Part shown: piece by piece, positions 11,347-21,300 of the stretch
Layout of the letters: each line of letters begins with the position of its first letter
Numbering within the stretch: the first letter of the stretch is position 1
Assembly (NCBI RefSeq): GCF_026016465.1
Contig: NZ_CP100390.1
Span: 4,157,078-4,221,077 of the forward strand
DNA length: 64,000 nucleotides
Source: Alkalimarinus alittae
Lineage (GTDB): Bacteria; Pseudomonadota; Gammaproteobacteria; Pseudomonadales; Oleiphilaceae
Direction of reading: 5' to 3'
The notes under the pieces: model-generated
The model's input: the letters and a program-made list of their open reading frames with translations, nothing else
The model's database searches: none
Told to the model about the DNA's origin: nothing
Made by a program: the position numbers and the translations under genes

Positions 11347-12354
11347 TTATGGCTCAAGTATTACCTGCTTTTCTTTTTCTGCTTTTAAAGAGGCTAATTC
11401 AGACTTAATCGCTTTATATGACTGGGTCAATTCATCCAACGTTTCTGCTAACTCATCTCGATTCACATTTAACACATCATGCTTCTCTTGAAGTGTCGCT
11501 AACTTCAGCTCAATGGCTAATTGTCGCTGAGCTTGTTCGGCTATTGCTTCCTCTTGTTCACCCATGACCAGTGCTGAGTCGATTAATTCCGCTTTTTTTT
11601 CTTCAAACGCTGCTGTCAGTGCTTGTTCACGCACGTCCATCTCTGCTAGTAAGGCTTCATGCTCAACCATAGCGGCTTTAATCTGCTCGTTCTCCTCACT
11701 CAAGCGGGCGATTAAGTCACTGCTATCATTTAGTTTATGAGCGCTCTCAGCCAACGTGCTTTCCAATTTTTTGCTCGCTTGCAGTAAGGCTTCTTTTTCT
11801 GAGGTCAAAGAAGCAATGGAGGCCTCTAATGCTTTTAGCCGAGTGTCTAGTTCTCTTTGCTTACCATTCAATTCATCTTCTTTTAGTACAAGCTTTTGCA
11901 GTACCTCCGCTTTTTGGTCTTCTGCCTTGGTCAGCACTGAGCTCAATTTATTAACGTTTTGATTAGCTTGAGTCAGACGCTGCGAAAACACATTATTCTT
12001 TGCGTAATAATCATACGTTAGATACCCTGAAGCAGCCCCTGCCATCAATAGTATCGGTAGCATAAACGATAACCGGCGCTTGCTCGCTCGCTGATACCCT
12101 TGCAGTTCATCAGCCCGTTTTGATTGGTCACTGTGAAACTGCTTAAGTTGTTGTTCAAGCTGTTGCTCTCGACGTCTAATATCCTGATCTTGAGCCGCCA
12201 CTGACGCCTCTCGCTCTATGAGCGTTTGTTGCTTCTGTGCAAGCTTATCCTCTTGCCTCTGCTGCTGCTCTAAACGTCGTGTCAGGCGATCTTCCTGAAC
12301 CTTTAATTCTCGTGCTTTACGCTCAATTTCTCGCTGTTCTGGTGACACCGCCAT
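11347..12354 (-). CDS. Membrane-anchored coiled-coil protein, unknown function
   Basis: About 335 residues, nearly all heptad-rich coiled coil full of Gln, Glu, Lys and Leu. A first coiled coil of about 90 residues (cytoplasmic by charge) is followed by one membrane segment (FMLPILLMAGAASGYLTY) and a second coiled coil of about 200 residues to the C terminus. No enzymatic motif is seen. Shape and composition resemble envelope scaffold or division-associated proteins but support no specific function. I chose the ATG at 12354, which has AGGAG 10 bases upstream; an ATG at 12378 or a TTG at 12384 would add 8 or 10 residues. It converges with trpS. Confidence 0.75.
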   Translation of the reverse strand: MAVSPEQREIERKARELKVQEDRLTRRLEQQQRQEDKLAQKQQTLIEREASVAAQDQDIRRREQQLEQQLKQFHSDQSKRADELQGYQRASKRRLSFMLPILLMAGAASGYLTYDYYAKNNVFSQRLTQANQNVNKLSSVLTKAEDQKAEVLQKLVLKEDELNGKQRELDTRLKALEASIASLTSEKEALLQASKKLESTLAESAHKLNDSSDLIARLSEENEQIKAAMVEHEALLAEMDVREQALTAAFEEKKAELIDSALVMGEQEEAIAEQAQRQLAIELKLATLQEKHDVLNVNRDELAETLDELTQSYKAIKSELASLKAEKEKQVILEP

Positions 12355-12582
12355 ATAGGCTTCACTCCTAACACTCATGCTCAATGGGTTGATGAATTGA
12401 CTCTAGGTTAATGTAAGTCTAGCCGAAAAAATAAAGCCGCAAGGATTATCCTAGGAAGGCTGATATCACCAGCCCTTTTCAAGACAGCTAGTTTTCTTTA
12501 TTGTGTGACGCATAGTTTCAACCATTTATTCTCGCATGCGTCCCAATGTCTGTCAGACCGAGGCGCTTTAAAGGTCATCATT

Positions 12583-14049
12583 ATGAATATCACACAACTT
12601 AAACCCCACTTAATTTGGCACTATTTTAATCAGCTGTGTGAGATTCCACGCCCGTCGAAACATGAGCAGGCACTAGTCACTCATATACTCAAGCTCGCTC
12701 ATACGAAAAACTTAGACGCATTTACTGACTCAGCCGGCAACGTGATTATTAGAAAGCCGGCATCGAAAGGCCGTGAAAATGCTACCGCTATAGTGATGCA
12801 GAGCCATTTAGATATGGTGCCTCAAAAAACCGATGCCAGTACTCATGACTTCTTTACTGACCCGATAGAACCCTATATTGATGGCGAGTGGGTGACCGCT
12901 AACGGCACGACACTCGGTGCTGATAATGGTATAGGCGTGGCCGCGATTCTGGCAGTGATGTTAAGCGAAGATATCGAACATGGCCCACTAGAAGCACTCC
13001 TAACCGTTGATGAAGAAGCAGGTATGGGTGGCGCTACAAACCTTGAAGCCGGCGTGCTCAACGCGCGTTTACTACTTAACCTTGATACCGAAGAAGAGGG
13101 TGAACTGTATGTTGGCTGTGCAGGCGGTATCGACGTTAATATTGCTATCCCTGTTGAATGGGAAGCCATCCCCGACCATTACACGGCACTCAGATTATCA
13201 GTAAAAGATCTGAAAGGCGGCCATTCGGGTATTGATATTCATAAAGGGCTAGGCAACGCCGTTAAACTAGCAACCCGTATTGCGTTAGAGTCTCGACATG
13301 ACTTTCCTGACCTTAGAATAAGTCGTTTTGAGGGCGGCACATTGCGCAATGCGATTCCCCGCAACAGTGAAATAACCGTAGTTTTACCTAAACAACAACA
13401 AGAAGATTTTGAAGACTATGTAAACGCTATGACGCTTCTTTTCAGAAGTGAACTGAGCGCGGCTAATGATACTGTTACCGCTGATATTCATCCACAGAAC
13501 AACCAAAGCCCATCTAAATGCTTAACCAATGAGAGCCAATTACAGCTGCTTAATGCCCTTTACCGATGCCCCAACGGGGTTATAAAAATGAGCAGCATAT
13601 TTGACGGTGTGGTTGAAACATCCAATAACCTCGCCACGGTATCTCTAAATGAACAATCTTGTGCAGCCCAATGTTTGGTGCGCAGTTCAGACAACACTGC
13701 CAGAGAAAAAGCCTGCGCACTCATTCAATCTGTTTTTTCAGAGGCAAACGCAAACGTTATTACCGATAACGCATACCCTGGTTGGCAACCTGCGCCAGCT
13801 TCACCATTATTAACCACCATGCAAAACGTCTATAAAAATACGTTTGGTAAGGACGCAAAAATACAAGTGATTCACGCAGGGCTTGAGTGCGGCCTTTTAG
13901 GTCAAAAATACCCTGAGTGGGATATGATTTCATTCGGCCCCACCATCAGAGGCGCTCATTCGCCCGATGAGCGAGTACATATCGAAAGCGTTCAACTGTT
14001 TTGGACCTACCTATTAGCGGCGCTAAAAAAGCTATCAACGCCAAAATAA
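12583..14049 (+). CDS. pepD: Aminoacyl-histidine dipeptidase (PepD, M20 family)
   Basis: A 488-residue zinc dipeptidase that cleaves Xaa-His and a wide range of other dipeptides in the cytoplasm. Metal and catalytic motifs are all visible: QSHLDMVPQ, GADNGIG, the catalytic Glu in DEEAGMGG, LDTEEEGE, KGGHSGIDIHKGLGN in the lid/dimer domain, HAGLECG and AHSPDERVHIES. Length and sequence run colinear with E. coli PepD. The start is the ATG at 12583 with AAGG upstream; the GTG at 12505 adds 26 residues with no family counterpart. The gene is monocistronic. Confidence 0.96.
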   Translation: MNITQLKPHLIWHYFNQLCEIPRPSKHEQALVTHILKLAHTKNLDAFTDSAGNVIIRKPASKGRENATAIVMQSHLDMVPQKTDASTHDFFTDPIEPYIDGEWVTANGTTLGADNGIGVAAILAVMLSEDIEHGPLEALLTVDEEAGMGGATNLEAGVLNARLLLNLDTEEEGELYVGCAGGIDVNIAIPVEWEAIPDHYTALRLSVKDLKGGHSGIDIHKGLGNAVKLATRIALESRHDFPDLRISRFEGGTLRNAIPRNSEITVVLPKQQQEDFEDYVNAMTLLFRSELSAANDTVTADIHPQNNQSPSKCLTNESQLQLLNALYRCPNGVIKMSSIFDGVVETSNNLATVSLNEQSCAAQCLVRSSDNTAREKACALIQSVFSEANANVITDNAYPGWQPAPASPLLTTMQNVYKNTFGKDAKIQVIHAGLECGLLGQKYPEWDMISFGPTIRGAHSPDERVHIESVQLFWTYLLAALKKLSTPK

Positions 14050-14219
14050 CCTAGCCAGACTTAACTGTTTTAACAAAAAATGGCCTTAGAGGGTTGCCAA
14101 CCATAAGCATCTAAGGCTAGACTTTGCTCCATAATGATCAAATTTAGATCAGCCCATTAATCAACAGCGAGCCTTGCAAACACGTTTTGCTCGTTGAATC
14201 AGGTATAAAATACGTAATC

Positions 14220-14300
14220 ATGAATCGCTCTATTATGCTCGTCGTCAATGTTCTCGTCCTGGTGGTCGTCGTACCGCTCCGGGGAGTTTTGCGTTGCTGA
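14220..14300 (+). CDS. ilvL: ilv leader peptide (attenuation sensor)
   Basis: A 26-codon reading frame with ATG at 14220 and TGA at 14298. It encodes 9 Val, 5 Leu and 1 Ile, including four consecutive Val codons at 14262-14273 followed by Pro. This is the signature of the IlvL/IvbL leader peptides, whose translation senses charged Val-, Leu- and Ile-tRNA. It sits directly in front of ilvGM and ahead of a strong terminator. No convincing ribosome-binding site precedes the ATG, so initiation may be leaderless or weak. It is too short for routine gene finders. Confidence 0.88.
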   Translation: MNRSIMLVVNVLVLVVVVPLRGVLRC

Positions 14301-14324
14301 GTAAATAGTTAACTTAATACGTAT

Positions 14325-14358
14325 AAAACCCCCGCTTCGAAAGAACCGGGGGTTTTTT
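14325..14358 (+). terminator. ilvGM attenuator: terminator with overlapping antiterminator
   Basis: AAAACCCCCG (14325-14334) pairs with CGGGGGTTTT (14347-14356), a perfect 10-bp stem with a 12-base loop followed by more Ts. The same left arm can instead pair with 14280-14290 inside the leader-peptide frame (CGGGG, a bulged A, then GTTTT), giving an equally long antiterminator. Those bases lie just 3' of the Val/Leu codons: a ribosome stalled there leaves them free, while one that reaches the stop codon at 14298 covers them. This is textbook branched-chain amino-acid attenuation logic. Confidence 0.9.
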
Positions 14359-14442
14359 CGTTTTTGGGTAACAGAAAAGACAATAATAGATCCCCGCCTT
14401 CGCGAGGATGACTCAATAGTGAAAATGAACAAGGACACAATC

Positions 14443-16227
14443 ATGAACGGCGCAGAGAGTATTATCGCGGCATTTAAGACCCATAAAATCGAGACTATTT
14501 TCGGCTACCCTGGTGGCTGTATCATGCCCCTCTACGATGCGTTGGTCTCTGTCAGCGACAATACACCTGAGCAAGCATTACAGCATATCCTCTGTCGACA
14601 CGAGCAAGGCTGTGCCTTAGCTGCTGATGGTTATGCTCGAGCCAGTGGTGAAATTGGCGTATGCATGGCTACATCTGGGCCGGGTGCCACAAACCTTATT
14701 ACAGGGGTTGCCAATGCCTTTGCCGACTCAATTCCGATGCTAGTCATTACAGGGCAAGTACCAACGGCGCTAATTGGCACAGACGCTTTTCAAGAAACCG
14801 ATATTCTTGGCATGACGCTAGGTATTGTTAAACACAGCTATTTAGTGACTGACGCTGATGAGTTGCCGAGCATTGTGGATCAGGCGATACAGTTGGCTCA
14901 AAGTGGCAGACCCGGCCCTGTTTGGGTAGATATTCCCAAGGATGTTTTATTAGCGCCTGTGAGCCGCGAGGCATTAATGGCAATTGAGTCTAATGCCTGC
15001 GAGACCTCACCTGAAAAACAAACACCTAGGCCTGACATAGCGATGCCAGCTCAGAAGGAAACAATTGGAAAAACATGGCAAGGCAATATCGAAAAAGCCC
15101 GCCAGTTGCTAGCATCTGCCAAGAAACCATTACTGTATAGTGGTGGCGGGGTTTCAATGGCCATGGCAGAAAATACGCTTAGAACGTTTCTTGAAGAAAC
15201 CCAAATACCCTGCGTAGAAACCCTAAAAGGGTTGGGTAATAGCGGTCGCTCATATAGTCACAACCTTGGAATGCTTGGAATGCACGGCTCTAAAGCGGCA
15301 AACTTAGCCGTTCAAGAGTGCGACCTACTCATATCGGCAGGCGCACGGTTCGATGACAGGGCGACCGGTAACGTTAACACCTTTGCACCTAACGCTCATA
15401 TTATTCAGATCGAGTGTGACCCTGCTGAAATATCAAAGTTAAAAGCCTGTGATATTGCCTTACAGGGTAATTTAGCCGAGATATTACCCGCATTAAGCAT
15501 GCCTCTAGATATTACCGAATGGCAGAAAAAGTGCACCATTGACAAAAGAACCAATGGTTTTTGCCGTCCAGCCAATAGCGAGCAAACGACTCCGCATGAG
15601 ACGATCAATGGCCCTGACTTTGTCGCTATGTTATCGCGGTTAAGCCAAGATAAGAGCATTATCAGTTGTGACGTTGGCCAACATCAGATGTGGGTTGCAC
15701 AACACTACACGTTTAATCACCCAAGAAGCCATCTCTCCAGTGGCGGTTTAGGTACTATGGGTTTTGGTTTACCCGCTGCCATCGGCGCGCAGTTTGCTAT
15801 GCCTGACCACACCGTTATTAATGTGAGTGGTGACGGCTCGTTTATGATGAATGTACAGGAGCTAGCGACCATAAAGCGCCACCAATTACCGATCAAGATT
15901 ATTATTCTTGATAACCAATGCTTAGGAATGGTGAGGCAACAACAGGAATTATTTTATAAACAGCGCTACAGCGAAATCGACCTTTCAGACAACCCAGATT
16001 TTCTTAAAATGGCCGAAGCCTTTGAGATACCCTCGCACTCAATCACGCAGGCGAGTCAGATGCGACGGGCAATCGAAACACTGTTTGCCTATGAAGGGCC
16101 GATGCTGCTCCATGTAAAGATAAACAGCCAAGAAAACGTTTGGCCGATCGTTAAGCCCGGTTCAGCTAATAGCGAAATGATTGATGAAACTAGCCATACT
16201 CAACAAACAAAAGGGAGTGCAGCATGA
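14443..16227 (+). CDS. ilvG: Acetolactate synthase II large subunit
   Basis: A 594-residue TPP-dependent catalytic subunit that makes 2-acetolactate or 2-aceto-2-hydroxybutyrate, the first common step of Val, Leu and Ile synthesis. Motifs: FGYPGGCIMPLYDAL near the N terminus, catalytic Glu in RHEQG, SGPGATNL, GTDAFQE, GARFDDR in the FAD domain, and the TPP/Mg motif GDGSFMMNVQEL. The MNGA start, FGYPGG and the C-terminal ENVWPIVKPG..NSEM match IlvG better than IlvB/IlvI. The frame is intact, unlike the E. coli K-12 ilvG. The start has AAGGA 7 bases upstream; the GTG at 14419 is rejected. A Pro/Lys-rich linker near residues 185-210 is longer than in E. coli. Confidence 0.95.
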   Translation: MNGAESIIAAFKTHKIETIFGYPGGCIMPLYDALVSVSDNTPEQALQHILCRHEQGCALAADGYARASGEIGVCMATSGPGATNLITGVANAFADSIPMLVITGQVPTALIGTDAFQETDILGMTLGIVKHSYLVTDADELPSIVDQAIQLAQSGRPGPVWVDIPKDVLLAPVSREALMAIESNACETSPEKQTPRPDIAMPAQKETIGKTWQGNIEKARQLLASAKKPLLYSGGGVSMAMAENTLRTFLEETQIPCVETLKGLGNSGRSYSHNLGMLGMHGSKAANLAVQECDLLISAGARFDDRATGNVNTFAPNAHIIQIECDPAEISKLKACDIALQGNLAEILPALSMPLDITEWQKKCTIDKRTNGFCRPANSEQTTPHETINGPDFVAMLSRLSQDKSIISCDVGQHQMWVAQHYTFNHPRSHLSSGGLGTMGFGLPAAIGAQFAMPDHTVINVSGDGSFMMNVQELATIKRHQLPIKIIILDNQCLGMVRQQQELFYKQRYSEIDLSDNPDFLKMAEAFEIPSHSITQASQMRRAIETLFAYEGPMLLHVKINSQENVWPIVKPGSANSEMIDETSHTQQTKGSAA

Positions 16228-16493
16228 GCCAGATAGCCTACAACCAAACAACCATTCAATTTAGCGTAGAAAACACACCGGCTATTTTAGAGCGCTTGCT
16301 GCGCACCATCAGAGTAAGAGGCTTTGCATTAGACAATATGGTCATGAAATCTAATGACCAACTCATGGAAATAGAACTGAGTGTATCCGGCGAGCGGAGT
16401 ATTTCTATGCTAATTAATCAGTTAACTAAATTAGTCGGTGTAAAGGATATCTGCTCGCTTGATAAATCAACACGCGAGCGAATGTCAGCATGA
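16224..16493 (+). CDS. ilvM: Acetolactate synthase II regulatory (small) subunit
   Basis: An 89-residue single ACT-domain subunit that stimulates the catalytic IlvG subunit and sets feedback behaviour. Its start overlaps the ilvG stop in ATGA, with AAGGGAG upstream, showing translational coupling. Length and the pattern ERLLRTIRVRGF....M..KS....IELSV.....I..L..QL.KLV.V match IlvM rather than the longer IlvH. ilvE, ilvD and ilvA do not follow as they do in enterobacteria; the next gene is on the opposite strand. Confidence 0.93.
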   Translation: MSQIAYNQTTIQFSVENTPAILERLLRTIRVRGFALDNMVMKSNDQLMEIELSVSGERSISMLINQLTKLVGVKDICSLDKSTRERMSA

Positions 16494-16516
16494 GACTCTA
16501 AGGGCTCAGGTTAAAT

Positions 16517-16546
16517 CGCATAGCCATGAATTAAATAGGCTATGCG
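16517..16546. terminator. Bidirectional hairpin between ilvM and the DUF924 gene
   Basis: CGCATAGCC (16517-16525) pairs with GGCTATGCG (16538-16546), a 9-bp stem with a 12-base loop lying exactly between two converging genes. The flanking T runs are short on both strands. Confidence 0.6.
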
Positions 16547-17092
16547 TTAAAATGACGAGCCCGGTGATTCTAGAAAATCTAGTTCCTCAGTGGTAGACGC
16601 TCTCCCCAAGGCAGCGTTACGATGTGGATATCGACCATACCGGTCTATAATTTCTTTATGGCGATATTCAAAGTGCAGTTTTTCCTCCAGCCCTGGCTGA
16701 CTAAATAACGGCACTGCCTGCTCATGAATAAGGCGAGACTCACTATGCATATAAGGCATATAGATAAACCCCTGTTGCTCTACAGGTAAGGCTTGGTCTA
16801 GCGTTAACTCAACCGCACGCTGAGCCAACACCAATGCAACGTTATCATAGGCAAACGCTAACGCTTGATCTCGAAACATATTACGAGAGAACTGGTCTAA
16901 AATAATAATCTCAGCTAAACACCCTTCTGCACTTGAACGCCAGCGATAGAGCTCGCCTTGCGCGGCTGCTTGGTGAGTCATAAAAAATCGATCTTTAATG
17001 ACCTGATCAAAAGCAGCATCTTTTTCAAACCATTGTTTAGGCGTGGTTTCATGAAACCAAAATTCAATAATATCGCGACTATTTACCATCAT
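16547..17092 (-). CDS. DUF924 family protein
   Basis: About 181 residues matching the DUF924 family, an all-helical TPR-like fold of unknown function. Typical features are IIEFWFHETTPKQWFEKDAAFD at the N terminus, LILDQFSRN-type text (IIILDQFSRNMFRDQALAFAYD), FIYMPYMHSE, and the C-terminal HKEIIDRYGRYPHRNAALGR motif with conserved His and Arg. I place the start at the ATG at 17092, behind AGGTGA, rather than the GTG at 17101. It is not linked to its neighbours. Confidence 0.88.
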   Translation of the reverse strand: MMVNSRDIIEFWFHETTPKQWFEKDAAFDQVIKDRFFMTHQAAAQGELYRWRSSAEGCLAEIIILDQFSRNMFRDQALAFAYDNVALVLAQRAVELTLDQALPVEQQGFIYMPYMHSESRLIHEQAVPLFSQPGLEEKLHFEYRHKEIIDRYGRYPHRNAALGRASTTEELDFLESPGSSF

Positions 17093-17144
17093 ATTTTTCA
17101 CCTATGTATATAAGCGTTATCTAACCTAACACTCTCAAACGGAT

Positions 17145-18170
17145 TTAAAGCATATCCGTTAACATAATCCCTATACCAATGCGCTCTATCTGATAGTTAT
17201 AATCAATCAGGCTCTCACCATAGCCATTATAGTACTGAACATAACCTTTGAGTCGGCCCCACAAGGGAAAGCTCACACCGACTTCAATCGCACCATTGCC
17301 TTCTTCAAAGTTGTACCGTGTCATGCCTGTAAACTCGACATCTTTATGGGAGTACACCCCGTGTAATTCATAGTGCCCTAAATAGTCTTCAATATCTGGG
17401 TTGTCATCCCCTTTAGGTGGTGGAGGCGTTGTTGGGTCGCCATCATCGACTTTAGCCTGCTCAGGGATTCTATACCAAGGCTGAACGTAAACACTCCAGT
17501 TGTTTTGTGCAAAACCTACGCCTGCATAAATTCGGTTCCAGCTTCGGCTTAACAGTTGTGAGCGACCATTGGATTCGTGCTCAATACCGACCCGAGTCAA
17601 TAACGTTCCGTTCCACGGTTCAAACGGAAATGATGTTTCATAATAAATTTCAGGGCGGTAATTTGTCTCTCTAAAAGGGGCAGAAATATCTGGACTATAA
17701 AGCTGCCAAAAAGACTTCAGTGTAAAACCAAAGTAAATGCCATCATTTTCATACAATAATTTAGAGTACGTTAGCGGCACTTTAAGGCTAAGCTGAAGCT
17801 TAATCTCTTCATTGTTAATCGGGTCAGTAATGCCTGGGTAAATATCTTGTTGGTATGGCTGCTGGTTAGGCGAGTCTATATAGCTATAAGCGAGAATATA
17901 ATTTTGGCGATGTGGCGTAATGACAAATGGGTTAAATTCAGTATTTTTCTCTTCTATTAACCGCGCAGGCACTTCTACTGCAGCCGCTCTCAAGCGCTCA
18001 CAGTTTTCTTTTAGTGTTACTAACGATGACTCTGGCGTGGCATTTTTTACGCCTTCTAAAATACAGTCATCGGCTTCATCAGCCATCGCACCTGCGGAAA
18101 CAAGTACTGACGTCAGCCCCCCTATGATGTAGCTGTTAGCGCATTTTTTATTGATATTCCATTTATCCAC
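17145..18170 (-). CDS. pldA: Outer-membrane phospholipase A (OMPLA)
   Basis: A 341-residue outer-membrane enzyme that hydrolyses phospholipids misplaced in the outer leaflet and so protects the permeability barrier. The catalytic His, Ser and Asn are in HESNGRS....SRSWN with exactly the spacing of E. coli H142/S144/N156. SPFRETNYRPEIYY and the C-terminal GYGESLIDYNYQIERIGIGIMLTD are also family hallmarks, ending as a beta barrel. A signal peptide lies near residues 10-30. An extra segment of about 60 residues precedes the barrel, and a Pro/Asp-rich stretch near 245-260 is probably an external loop. The start codon is GTG. Confidence 0.95.
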   Translation of the reverse strand: MDKWNINKKCANSYIIGGLTSVLVSAGAMADEADDCILEGVKNATPESSLVTLKENCERLRAAAVEVPARLIEEKNTEFNPFVITPHRQNYILAYSYIDSPNQQPYQQDIYPGITDPINNEEIKLQLSLKVPLTYSKLLYENDGIYFGFTLKSFWQLYSPDISAPFRETNYRPEIYYETSFPFEPWNGTLLTRVGIEHESNGRSQLLSRSWNRIYAGVGFAQNNWSVYVQPWYRIPEQAKVDDGDPTTPPPPKGDDNPDIEDYLGHYELHGVYSHKDVEFTGMTRYNFEEGNGAIEVGVSFPLWGRLKGYVQYYNGYGESLIDYNYQIERIGIGIMLTDML

Positions 18171-18326
18171 ACGTCTACCCTGCCTTTGTTTTTTAGGACA
18201 CCTTTCAATGCCGAGTTAACCTATAATTAATGAGTTTTGAACTATACTTTTTGTTAAAATATTTTATCTCAGTTTTATTTTGATCTACTACTCTGAATTC
18301 ATCAGTTTTCAGCGCAAGGAACTCAC

Positions 18327-21300
18327 GTGTACGCACTCTCAAAGATTACTAGTCGCTATTGGTATCGGTCACGCCTTTTTTGGCTTTTATTCATTCTATC
18401 CAGCTATACCATTGCTGGTTTTTTTATTCTTCCGAATGTCATCAAAGATATAGCGATTGAGCAAATAGAACAAAACCTAGGCTGGACAAGCAGCATTGAA
18501 ACGGTTGAGCTTAATCCATTTACACTTACACTAACCATTAACCAATTTGCAATACAGGACGAACAAGGTAAAACCGTTGTATCGTTTGATCGCTATCACA
18601 ACGATATTGAGCTTCGCTCACTTATTGAAGGTGCGGTAACATTTTCCAACCTTGAGCTGATCGCCCCGTATGTCAAACTGGTCATTGATGAAAACGGCCA
18701 GACCAACTTCCAAAAAGCAATCGAGAAGGCTCAAGCAGACAAACCTGTAGAGGCTAGCACAACAGATGACAATAACGCTAAGCCGCCTAAACTTTTATTT
18801 GATAGCATTCTCGTTGATGGCGGTGAAGTAGAAGTCATAGACCACACACAATCTGAGTTAATCGAACATCAACTCAAGCCCATCAGCTTTGCCTTAACTA
18901 ACTTTTCTACGTTTGTGAACAAAGCAGGCGCTTACCAATTAGATATTGCCCTAGGCACCGGTCAGCAGTTAGCTTGGAGAGGAAACCTCGGCATTGCTCC
19001 GTTCCACTCAAGCGGCTTTCTAAAAGTAGAAAATATAAAAGCTGAGCGGCTATGGGCATACGCACAAAATCAAGCACCCTATACACTCACACACGGTCTT
19101 ATCGGCATCGAAGGGCAGTATGATGTCAGAATGACTGAAAGCGAGCCCTTATTAGAGATTAGTAATGCCACTATTACCCTAGATAAGCTACTACTCGCAC
19201 TTAATGCAACAGACGATGCATTTTTAGATATCGACAAACTGTCTATTGGTCCGCTTGATTTTAATCTAGCCAAACAAAAACTAGATATCAGTCGTCTCGC
19301 TATCGACGCATTATCACTCAATCTTGAGCGTGACGCTCAAGGCCAGCTAACATTATTAGCGCCTTTTGCTCAAACGTCGGTTACCGAAAAACCGTCCTCT
19401 GGCGCCCAAGCAGAATCAAACGCTGACACGACTGCTTCAACTGTAAACGCCTCAGTGCCTGCGGATAAACCTTTTCTATGGTCGATTGGCGAGATTCAGC
19501 TAAATAAAAGCCGCCTCAATATTACCGATCGACAACCCTCAACGCCGGCAAAAGTAACCATAGAGAATATTAACAGCCGTTTATCAGGTCTAAGTCAGGA
19601 CATGACCAAGAGTCTCGATTTTGGGCTTTCTTACTTTGTTGAAAGCTCCGGTAAAAGCGAGATTAGCGGGCAGGTAACACCCACACCCCTTAATCTTAAA
19701 GCCGCGATTAACATCGACAACCTAGCACTGCCTATTATTCAGCCGTACCTTAATGACCATGTCAGAATAACCCTTGAAGAAGGTGCGCTTTCAGTAAATG
19801 GCAACCTAACCCTGGCGTCTGACTCTAATAGCAACGTAATGAATGGTGGCTTTGATGGGGCCGTTAGCATTAATCAATTCAACACCACAGATCAAACTAT
19901 CAATGAGCGCTTAATCGGTTGGCAAAGTCTTTCAATTGAGCCCATCAAGGTAAACTTTAACCCACTCTCCATTGATATCAACGACATTCGTTTTGAGCAA
20001 CCCTATGGCCGAATTATCGTCACTGAAGACCGCTCTACAAACCTAGCTCAGCTGGTTGTCGCAAATAAAGCACCTCAACAGGCGGTTCAAGAATCCACAA
20101 CGGTAGAGCCAACACCGATTGAACCAGCAACCGAAAAAACGGCAGCAAAAACTGAACCGCTACCCTTAAATATCAATCGCATTTTATTTAATAACGGCGC
20201 AGCTTATTTTGCTGACTTATCATTAACGCCTCAGTTTGGTACCAGCATTCAGAATATCAGCGGCGAAATTAGTGGCTTAACCTCCAAAAACGCCGAAAAA
20301 GCCTCCGTGGATATTAAAGGTACGATTGAAGACTACGGAAAAGCACTGATAAAAGGCAAAATCAACCCGCTCAGCGGCGACTTGTATACTGACCTAGCCG
20401 TCAAGTTCGATAATATCGAGTTATCAACAATGACGCCCTATTCTGGCCGCTATGCAGGCTATAGAATCGATAAAGGTAAGCTAAACCTTCACCTTAACTA
20501 TAAAATCGATAAACGCATGTTAGTAGGCGAAAACCGACTGATTCTCGATCAGTTTGAGCTAGGCGATACCGTCAATAGCGAAGAGTCTATTAACCTACCA
20601 TTAGAGTTAGCGCTCGCCATTCTAAAAGACCGTAACGGTGTTATCGATATCGACTTGCCAACCCGAGGAAACCTTGATGATCCGAACTTCAAAATCAGCG
20701 GGATTATTCTAAAGGCGTTCACTAACGTCATTACCAAAGCCGCTACTGCGCCGTTTTCGATGATCGGAAGCCTAGTTGGTGGAGATCCAGAGGCGCTCAA
20801 TTCAGTCTCTTTCGAGCCAGGCAAAGCAGCATTAACAGCCGAGCAAACAGGTAACCTTGAAAAACTAGCTAAAGCACTCAATAGCCGTCCACAACTCATG
20901 CTTGAGATAAGAGCAAGTGTTGACGAAAGCCGCGATGGAGAAGCACTCAAGAAAGCGAAGCTAGAAGAAAAACTGGCGGCACACGGCAGTCAACAACGTA
21001 CTGCTGCACTTGAAAAAATTATTACAACAACATTTGGTCAGACTGCGATAGACCAGATCAAGGCTACCGTCGCTTCATCCGTTAGTAACGAGAATGAGAC
21101 GACCCCAGAACAAGCCACTATCAATGCTCAAGCCTACGAAACAGCACTTTATAACTCCGCTTTAAAAACCGAACCGGTTTCTAGCCTAGAACTGACAACT
21201 CTCGCTAAGCTGCGCATCACCAGCATCAAAACACAGCTGGTAGCGCAAAATAACGTACCCAATGACCAAGTATTTGCACTACAGCCCTCACTGGAAGGGC

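Larger units (their letters stand above)
14050..14442 (+). promoter_or_regulatory. ilvGM control region: leader, attenuator and 5' UTR
   Basis: This 393-bp gap between pepD and ilvG holds the whole attenuation leader of the operon (leader peptide 14220-14300, antiterminator 14280-14290 with 14325-14334, terminator 14325-14358). A TATAAA at 14204-14209 could be a -10 element, but no good -35 is seen at the right distance, so the promoter is not fixed. If that -10 is used, transcription would begin close to the leader ATG. Bases 14050-14170 hold nothing I recognise. Confidence 0.7.

Noticed and set aside
14199-14444. 81-codon minus-strand frame opposite the ilv leader
   Set aside because: It is the shadow of the leader-peptide frame and attenuator; low-complexity charged translation and no family.
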